From the NCBI GenBank assembly GCA_011763485.2, contig JAANSK020258274.1, positions 1 to 22,405 of the forward strand: 22,405 nt of DNA, in the 5' to 3' direction. Numbering within the stretch: position 1 is the stretch's first letter; every line of letters starts with the position of its first letter. Source of the stretch: Isoetes engelmannii. Lineage: Eukaryota; Streptophyta; Lycopodiopsida; Isoetales; Isoetaceae. Both the position numbers and the translations under genes were made by a program. The notes beneath the pieces are model-generated. The model had not been told where the DNA came from. It made no database searches and was given only the letters and a program-made list of their open reading frames with translations. Below are positions 17,618-22,405 of the stretch, piece by piece.

Positions 17618-17636
17618 TTCATCTGAGACTTGTCAG
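17571..17636 (+). repeat. 33-bp x2 tandem repeat
   Basis: Units 17571-17603 and 17604-17636 both read CTTCCGCACT(C/T)CAT(C/T)TC then ATCTGAGACTTGT, with three differences by eye. Confidence 0.92.
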
Positions 17637-17775
17637 GCATTGATCAAAGATTGGAATGTCTAGAAGCTACACATCTTCAAATTCCATAACATGAAAACAT
17701 AACTAGGAAAAGAGTATGTTTTGACGACTATAGACAGTTGATTATATGAGTCAACATTGTTAAGGCCCATGATCC

Positions 17776-18080
17776 TTTAAATTCCCCTAGATTCTTAAAG
17801 ATTATATGAAGATTCTCTTAGGTTCCCAAGGAGGACCCCAAGATTCCTCTAGATTCTATCCAGATTCCCAAAGTTATTAAGAATATCTTCTTAGGTTCGG
17901 CTAGATCTTCAAAGATTCTTCAAGTTTCTATGCGGATTCTCCTAGATTCTCTAAGGTCATATAAAGATTCCCTTATATTTCATCAGGATCACCCTAGATT
18001 CTTAAATATTTTATGAAGATTCCATTGAATTACCAAGATTCTCTTGAGATTTTCATAGATTCTCTTGAGATTCCTCTGCA
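17776..18080 (+). repeat. Degenerate AGATTC-rich minisatellite
   Basis: The word AGATTC, with flanks such as CCTAGATTCTTAAAGATT and GAAGATTCTCTTAGGTTCC, recurs well over ten times with irregular spacing. It looks like an old tandem array that has drifted. No frame or RNA is supported. Confidence 0.75.
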
Positions 18081-18183
18081 ATACCAAAGATTATTTCTAG
18101 AACCATATATGCATGTTAGTTTGTGATACTAAAAACCACTTGAGTCAAACATAATTAACACATCATACAATGGTCATTATATT

Positions 18184-18387
18184 TCACAAACGGGGTACAA
18201 AAGTTGCTGCCTTAATGTCCCAAGGATCATGTAGCATTTTTGTGGACAGAAAAATATCTGATGGTGCGTCTACGATCAAAGCATATCCAAACAGTTCCCG
18301 TTCCGTAATGCTAAGCAATTGTTCCATAATGCCAAAGACCAGCCAGTTCCCGTTCCGTAATGCTAAGCAATTGTTCCATAATGCCAA
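18184..18387 (-). other. Weak candidate coding fragment next to the 52-bp tandem array
   Basis: The minus frame gives GIMEQLLSITERELFGYALI and VDAPSDIFLSTKMLHDPWDI before a stop, which is protein-like. It runs into the 52-bp x3 array, whose unit is not a multiple of three, so the frame cannot extend through it. Family unknown. Confidence 0.2.
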
Positions 18388-18447
18388 AGACCAGCCAGTT
18401 CCCGTTCCGTAATGCTAAGCAATTGTTCCATAATGCCAAAGACCAGC
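18292..18447 (+). repeat. 52-bp x3 exact tandem repeat
   Basis: Units at 18292-18343, 18344-18395 and 18396-18447 begin CAGTTCCCGTTCCGTAATGC and end CCAAAGACCAGC. No mismatch was seen between units, so the array is young. Confidence 0.96.
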
Positions 18448-18824
18448 CATTGTTTTGAGAAGCGATGTTTTCCAACAATCACTTGCTCTAGTTATCTATC
18501 TACATGTTTCAAGGTTAAATGAAAGAATCTTTCAATTTATGATATGAGGACCTTAACTTAAAAGTTAAACAGCACGTCAGCATATTGTCACTTCCACGTA
18601 ACACAAAAAGATAAATATTTCACAAAAAGACAAGAAAAATGCGCAATTCAAAACATCTGGGTTGAATGTAGGGAGGAATCTGGCAATGCAACCAGCACTT
18701 TGTATTAACTGAAACATCCTGCCTGCACAAAATTTTAACTGCCCGTCCAAATTATGAACTTTAGGACAAAATGGCTTAACCAAAATATTCCTTACCTAGG
18801 GGCTTTAGGGACATTTCCAAAAAG
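18448..18824. other. Spacer left of the TIR element
   Basis: No gene is supported. The last part (18799-18824) resembles an extra diverged copy of the motif TTTAGGGCAATTTCCAAAA that lies inside the TIR that follows. Confidence 0.4.
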
Positions 18825-18924
18825 GGGAAAGTTACGAAATTGCCCCTCACGTTTAGGGCAATTTCCAAAATGCCCTCGGAAGATCCATTATTTCTAAAAT
18901 GCCCTTTGGGCAGGTCACGGGCAG
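18825..18924 (+). repeat. Left terminal inverted repeat, 100 bp
   Basis: It begins GGGAAAGTTACGAAATTGCC and ends GGGCAGGTCACGGGCAG. Its reverse complement matches 20153-20252 with about 11 substitutions, most of them clustered in the middle. Confidence 0.92.
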
Positions 18925-19008
18925 TTGGGCAGTGGTTTAGATCACTAATTATCGGATTAGTTAACAAGCATTCCTAATCCCAAGATGATTAGAGCATGCC
19001 AACTGGTT

Positions 19009-19072
19009 GGAGAAATTTGCATTCATGTTTCATGGAGAAATTTGCAGTTCATGTTTCATGGAGAAATTTGCC
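19009..19072 (+). repeat. Tandem repeat of GGAGAAATTTGC units, about 25 bp
   Basis: GGAGAAATTTGC(A)TTCATGTTTCAT occurs at 19009-19033 and 19034-19059 (one unit a base longer), and GGAGAAATTTGCC at 19060-19072. It lies just beyond the end of the CSI homology inside the TIR element. Confidence 0.88.
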
Positions 19073-19083
19073 ATTGGAGAAAC

Positions 19084-20083
19084 CTTCGAAGCTGGCAAAT
19101 CCCCAACAAGCATTGCAGTTAACTGGCTGATTTTGCTACCATCTGATTCCCTTACGAGGTGCGTCAAAGTCTTTGATGCTATTTGTTGTCCTTCCACACC
19201 CGCATTTTTCAATAGCTATAAAAGAGTTGGGACAGCATCAGTTGTCTCCTCACAGGCACGAACATCCTCATTATGACTGCAGAGCTTCCCAAGCAGGGTT
19301 GCAGCATCTTTCTTTGCTTTGGGTGATCCTGCTTCGAGTAATTGAACCAAAGGTGGAATACCACCGGCAGCAGTGATTGCCCATGTGCTTTCATCTAGCT
19401 CTTGTGATAAGATAGAAAGTAATGAAACTGCATATTCCTGTTGTTGTTCAGAACAAAGACCCAGCAGAGAGATTAAAAGCTGGACATCTTCACGTCCTCG
19501 GATAGAGTGCTACAAGCTACCTTTGGTGCATAGGCTTGTGTGATTTCATACCCCATGTGAAATATTTGCTAAAGCACCTATTGCATTCTCTGAAGAAGCC
19601 GTGTGAATTCCCCTTGCATAAACTCTTTTGATGGGGCTACAGTTGCCCCAATTAGCTTTGAAATCCCTCCAGCATTCGCAATCATTCTTCCTGCTTCAGG
19701 CAGATTTGCAGATAGTGCTTGAAGGGCACCAGCTGCTTCAGAAAGAACTGATACTTCATTGCCTGATGCCAAGGGTTTGAGAAGAGGAGTGACTGGGCTA
19801 GCATTTAAAACACGAGCACTACTGGACACAACTGCTTTCATCAGACTAGCCAATAGTGAGCATCCATTTGACTGAGCTACAGAATTTTCAAGCTGCAGAA
19901 GCCCTACTAGAATGTCAACTCCACCTGCTGACAATGTAGCTTTCCAAAAACCATCAGTGTTATTGCATAGGTTGCATAAAGAACCTGTCAAGAGGCCATA
20001 CACTGATGAATCAAGCTTGCACCCTGGCTGAAGCTATTCCCACAAGCTTTGTTCATATGAGCTCCTAAGTCTGCTATCTCCTC
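19084..20083 (-). pseudogene. CELLULOSE SYNTHASE INTERACTIVE (CSI) armadillo-repeat gene fragment
   Basis: Minus-strand pieces read as consecutive ARM repeats of a CSI protein, which links cellulose synthase complexes to microtubules. From 20083: EEIADLGAHMNKACGN; after a frame change LDSSVYGLLTGSLCNLCNNT, GFWKATLSAGGVDILVGLLQ, AQSNGCSLLASLMKA, ISKLIGATVAPSKEFMQGE; after another, SSENAIGALANISHG. Then [60 protein letters not shown], and after an in-frame TAG, GQQIASKTLTHLVRESDGSK to GDLPASK near 19084. From memory of CSI1, the join after ALANISHG skips an internal segment, so there is also a deletion. At least three frame changes and a stop show it is not functional. It lies wholly within the TIR element. 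Confidence 0.85.
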
Positions 20084-20152
20084 TCTTTTTTTTCGCTTTT
20101 TTGTCTGAGTCCCAATTGTCCCTTTCTCATTTTCGTTTTGGTCCTGGTCCGG

Positions 20153-20252
20153 CTGCCCGTGACCTGCCCGAAGGGCATTTTTGAAATTTTGTATCTTTGA
20201 AGGGTATTTTGGAAATTGCCCTAAACTTGAAGGGCAATTTCGTAACTTTCCC
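20153..20252 (-). repeat. Right terminal inverted repeat, 100 bp
   Basis: On the plus strand it begins CTGCCCGTGACCTGCCCGAA and ends GTAACTTTCCC. It is the inverted partner of 18825-18924. Internal blocks TTTAGGGCAATTTCCAAAAT (as its complement) also make it slightly repetitive within itself. Confidence 0.92.
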
Positions 20253-20261
20253 TTAAATTAT

Positions 20262-20449
20262 TGCTTGCTTTCCCAGATACACAAGATCCAGATGTGGTAA
20301 TACATTCCAAGGCACTATTGCGAGGGTTGTGTAAAGACATGCATGCTGCCCTCGAGAAGCCAATTGTATTGGAGGAAGATGTGAATCAACTCATTTGGTG
20401 GTACAGGACCGTCCTTTGTCATTTGTCGCATTTGAATTTTGATTTGTAG
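20262..20449 (+). pseudogene. Fragment of the ParB-like gene family (N-terminal part)
   Basis: The plus frame reads LAFPDTQDPDVVIHSKALLR, GLCKDMHAALEKPIVLEEDV and ends NLNFDL-stop-like at 20447-20449. The first 74 bases match 20975-21044 in the longer copy, which has lost four bases there (CATTCCAAGG against CATAGG). It therefore shows the original frame at the site where the other copy is shifted. It begins only nine bases after the right TIR, so it may be the flank into which the transposon inserted, or a fragment carried along with it. Confidence 0.6.
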
Positions 20450-20763
20450 TTTGTCATGATGATTACTTTCTAAGAAACAAGAATCTTAACGATTTCAAAT
20501 TTCAAATTTATCGGAAAAATTTGTCGTATTTTCTGGTTGCCGGTATATTGCCGGTAATCTGTTATAAGTGTCCACTCTTTACCAGCCCAGCTCACGAGGA
20601 TCGCCTTGGCGATTGCTCGGAGTGAGGCAGCCATGCTTTTCTTCCTAGAGCCAGGCCTTGTTACGACTTAGACAAGGTCTTGTCAATCGCAACCGCGATG
20701 TTTATGAGCCTTCAATCCTAGAGCAAATAATAAATCTGCTTTTCTATGCCTTGCATAGGAAAC
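20450..20763. other. Spacer between the two gene copies
   Basis: No gene is supported; the 77-codon frame from 20658 overlaps the real start in another frame. It holds a doubled TTGCCGGTA word at 20537-20560 and the first ATCGCC dyad at 20599-20613. Confidence 0.45.
20599..20613. repeat. ATCGCC-TT-GGCGAT dyad, copy 1
   Basis: GATCGCCTTGGCGAT in the context GGATCGCCTTGGCGATTGCT. It shares flanks with two similar sites at 22177 and 22238. Confidence 0.85.
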
Positions 20764-22105
20764 ATGGAAGAGGTTGCATCGTCCAGCAGATCGGATGGGC
20801 GGGGGGCAATACGCAGGGAGGTGTTCGGACTTGTGCGCCAACAGGTAGTGGACAATATGGAACATTTGTTAGATTCACCTCTTGTTTCTAACGTCGGACT
20901 ATATCCCATGATAGCGACATGGGAGGAGCGGGCCGACCAACTGTCCTCAGAGACGGACCTCCTGCTTAATTCAGTGCTTGCTTTCCCAGATACACAAGAT
21001 CTAGACGTGGTAATACATAGGCACTATTGCGGGGGTTGTGTAAATATACGTACTTTGTCCTACTAGACGACAAAATTCCTACTAGAATGGATAGCTCATG
21101 GCTAGCCGCAAGGTGCAAGGAGATAAATAGAGATATCTTCGTGAAGAGTGAACCCAACTCTAGCACGAAAGAACCATCTCCTCCAAGAGTGAGCCCATCT
21201 TCAAGGGCTGTGTCGCCCCAACACCCAGCTAAGAGTTCAAAGGGAAAGTCCTCTGAATCTACTAGGGACAACTCGACCGGTTCGGGATTGAATACCATTT
21301 TGGATGAAAGTCAGGAGACTGGCAAAATCTCAAGGAAAAGGAAACACGATAACTCCACATCGGTGTCTACGCCAGGGGAGACCACGTTGATCAGGCACCA
21401 ATTACAAGTTCACCTTGCCAACCAGACCCATAAGAAAGGTCCCAGAAAGATAGTTGCAAATAGCGCTCTGTCCAGAAAGAGAGTTGCGAACTATGCTCTA
21501 TGACCCGCCCACACCAGTCTCAGTGTTGCCATTCGAGTTGCAGTTCAATTCGGCAGATGAAAAAAGGGCGGCATAGATGACAACTTTGAAATTGGAGCAT
21601 TATAAAAGGTACTATCCAATGGGTGTATCATGGTTCATAGATGTTACCATATATGATTGTGTCCCAACACCACCCTACATGACGCACATGACCATGGCTA
21701 ACGAGCATGTGATGACGTTTATGAAGTCTTTCAGAGAAAGTCCCCACGACATTCTGACGCCGGCTCATCTTGTTCCATTTGATCCTGCCACGGGCATGAA
21801 AGTAACTTGGAGTTATCCTGATGAACTCCAGGATAAAAAATATTACATCATTTCTGGGAACCATTCCATTTTTGCTACTCGGATCCTTTGTAGCGGGTTT
21901 GGTTCCCCTGAAAGGCTGCATTCTCCAGGGTATATGCAAGAAGAAGGGCAAGGATTCTGAACGGCAACTTGAGTAATATAGAATACCTGATGAAATCATT
22001 GCCAACACAGTGTACAAGGAGCCTCTCATCGAAAAACTTCAACAACTGAGAAATTAACATAAAGCACTCGGGTCACCGATACAGGGCAAATCTGAAAACT
22101 GGCAG
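20764..22105 (+). pseudogene. Plant gene with a ParB/sulfiredoxin-like motif, frameshifted
   Basis: The ATG at 20764 opens MEEVASSSRSDGRG, REVFGLVRQQVVDNMEHLLD and TWEERADQLSSETDLLLNSV. A four-base loss near 21017 shifts the frame; 21027-21503 then reads KIPTRMDSSWLAARCKEINR, a Ser/Pro/Lys-rich linker and basic SRKRKHDN and KKGPRKIVANSALSRKR, possibly nuclear-localising. A second shift near 21485 leads to YDPPTPVSVLPFELQFNSAD, a TAG at 21574, then HYKRYYPMGVSWFIDVTIYD, EHVMTFMKSFRESPHDILTP and DELQDKKYYIISGNHSIFAT. The last is the G-x-H-x3-A pattern of ParB-type nuclease domains, preceded by a 'V..i.p.p' strand and a Ser-helix as in that fold. After a third shift, RIPDEIIANTVYKEPLIEKL ends at a good donor CAG|GTATGT at 22105. 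Three shifts and at least three stops make it a probable pseudogene. The exact family is not recognised. Confidence 0.55.
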
Positions 22106-22135
22106 GTATGTTGGTAGATCACTTTTAATTATACA

Positions 22136-22173
22136 GACTTGATTGCTCTTGTATACGGACTTGATTGCTCTTG
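22136..22173 (+). repeat. GACTTGATTGCTCTTG doubled, period 22
   Basis: GACTTGATTGCTCTTG occurs at 22136-22151 and 22158-22173, separated by TATACG. Confidence 0.92.
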
Positions 22174-22176
22174 GAG

Positions 22177-22190
22177 ATCGCCATAGCGAT
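22177..22190. repeat. ATCGCC-AT-AGCGAT dyad, copy 2
   Basis: ATCGCCATAGCGAT followed by TGCCCTGAG, comparable with the flank TGCTCGGAG of copy 1. One arm has a single mismatch. Confidence 0.85.
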
Positions 22191-22237
22191 TGCCCTGAGC
22201 AATTATAAATAATGTTTTGCCTTCTTGCATTCAGCAG

Positions 22238-22253
22238 GATCGCCATGGCGATC
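22238..22253. repeat. GATCGCC-AT-GGCGATC perfect palindrome, copy 3
   Basis: GATCGCCATGGCGATC is a complete 16-base palindrome in the context CAGGATCGCC, matching the AGGATCGCC start of copy 1. Confidence 0.92.
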
Positions 22254-22405
22254 ATGCTAACCCTTTTATGTTATGATAGGAATTTCAGGGTAGAAGCATG
22301 AAAGGGTATCTTATATTTCTTGCAAATGGATGTAAAAAAATACACTAGCTTAAAGTGAAATTAAGGTAAAATTTGAATTTTACATGGGTTGCCTTTCATT
22401 AATGC

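Larger units (their letters stand above)
18825..20252. mobile_element. Pack-MULE-like DNA transposon carrying a CSI gene fragment
   Basis: A 1,428-base segment is bounded by 100-base TIRs (18825-18924 and 20153-20252) that pair without gaps at 89 of 100 positions by eye. The ends begin GGGAAAGTTACGAAATTGCC, in the style of Mutator-like (MULE) termini. It has no transposase frame; its interior is a decayed minus-strand fragment of a cellulose synthase interactive gene. That is the definition of a Pack-type, non-autonomous gene-capturing element. A 9-bp target-site duplication, expected for a MULE, is not visible (TCCAAAAAG left, TTAAATTAT right), so the superfamily is inferred from the TIRs alone. 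The right TIR abuts a fragment of the ParB-like gene. Confidence 0.7.
22106..22405. other. Putative intron or 3' flank of the ParB-like gene
   Basis: The stretch begins with the consensus donor GTATGT and contains a 22-base-period duplication and two ATCGCC dyads. No further coding is supported before the window ends. Confidence 0.45.

Noticed and set aside
20599-20613. Cyanobacterial HIP1 (GCGATCGC) sequence suggesting organelle or bacterial origin
   Set aside because: The core is ATCGCC-N2-GGCGAT, not GCGATCGC, and the surroundings are AT-rich plant-like DNA.

Overview
The window looks like nuclear DNA of a land plant, most probably a fern. It is a gene-poor, AT-rich stretch full of decayed mobile elements and short repeats. 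The evidence for a plant is a relic of a CELLULOSE SYNTHASE INTERACTIVE (CSI) armadillo-repeat gene (19084-20083, minus) and a broken PLS-type pentatricopeptide repeat (PPR) gene (418-976, minus). The N-terminal wording of the PPR relic resembles the large PPR families of ferns; that narrower placement is from memory and is only moderately secure. No rRNA, tRNA, CRISPR array or bacterial-type operon was seen. Most long reading frames are short, broken, or belong to retroelement relics.

Layout. 1-1250: PPR relic (minus) abutting a LINE reverse-transcriptase fragment (plus), which runs into a purine-rich GA microsatellite. 1951-3838: 5'-truncated LINE copy A (minus). 3839-6214: mostly AT-rich DNA with two weak candidate exons and one better candidate small membrane-protein gene (5609-5848, minus) that has a TATA-like box upstream and a 36-bp direct repeat around it. 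6215-8539: no convincing gene, several diverged tandem repeats. 8540-13361: LINE copy B (minus), the same family as A but nearly full length (ORF1 tail, endonuclease, reverse transcriptase, zinc-knuckle C-terminus, A-tail). It is interrupted at about 11366-12050 by the 3' end of a different LINE in the opposite orientation. 13417-14315: direct repeats of about 170-190 bp around a possible two-exon short gene and a 110-bp tandem duplication. 14779-16850: cluster of short tandem repeats and perfect inverted repeats. 17411-18450: candidate coding fragments, an AGATTC-rich degenerate repeat and a 52-bp x3 tandem repeat. 18825-20252: a 1.43-kb element with 100-bp terminal inverted repeats (TIRs, 89/100 matches by eye) enclosing the CSI fragment, so a Pack-MULE-like gene-capturing transposon. 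20262-22105 (plus): one fragment and one longer broken copy of an unusual gene whose 3' half carries a ParB/sulfiredoxin-like motif, with three copies of an ATCGCC-N2-GGCGAT-type dyad around it.

The genes do not form a pathway. The coherent story is mobile-element activity: LINE insertion and nesting, a DNA transposon that carries a host gene fragment, and short perfect inverted duplications. One of these (11615-11655) can be read as an inverted copy of LINE coding sequence. The most notable items are the TIR element carrying CSI and the ParB-like plant gene.
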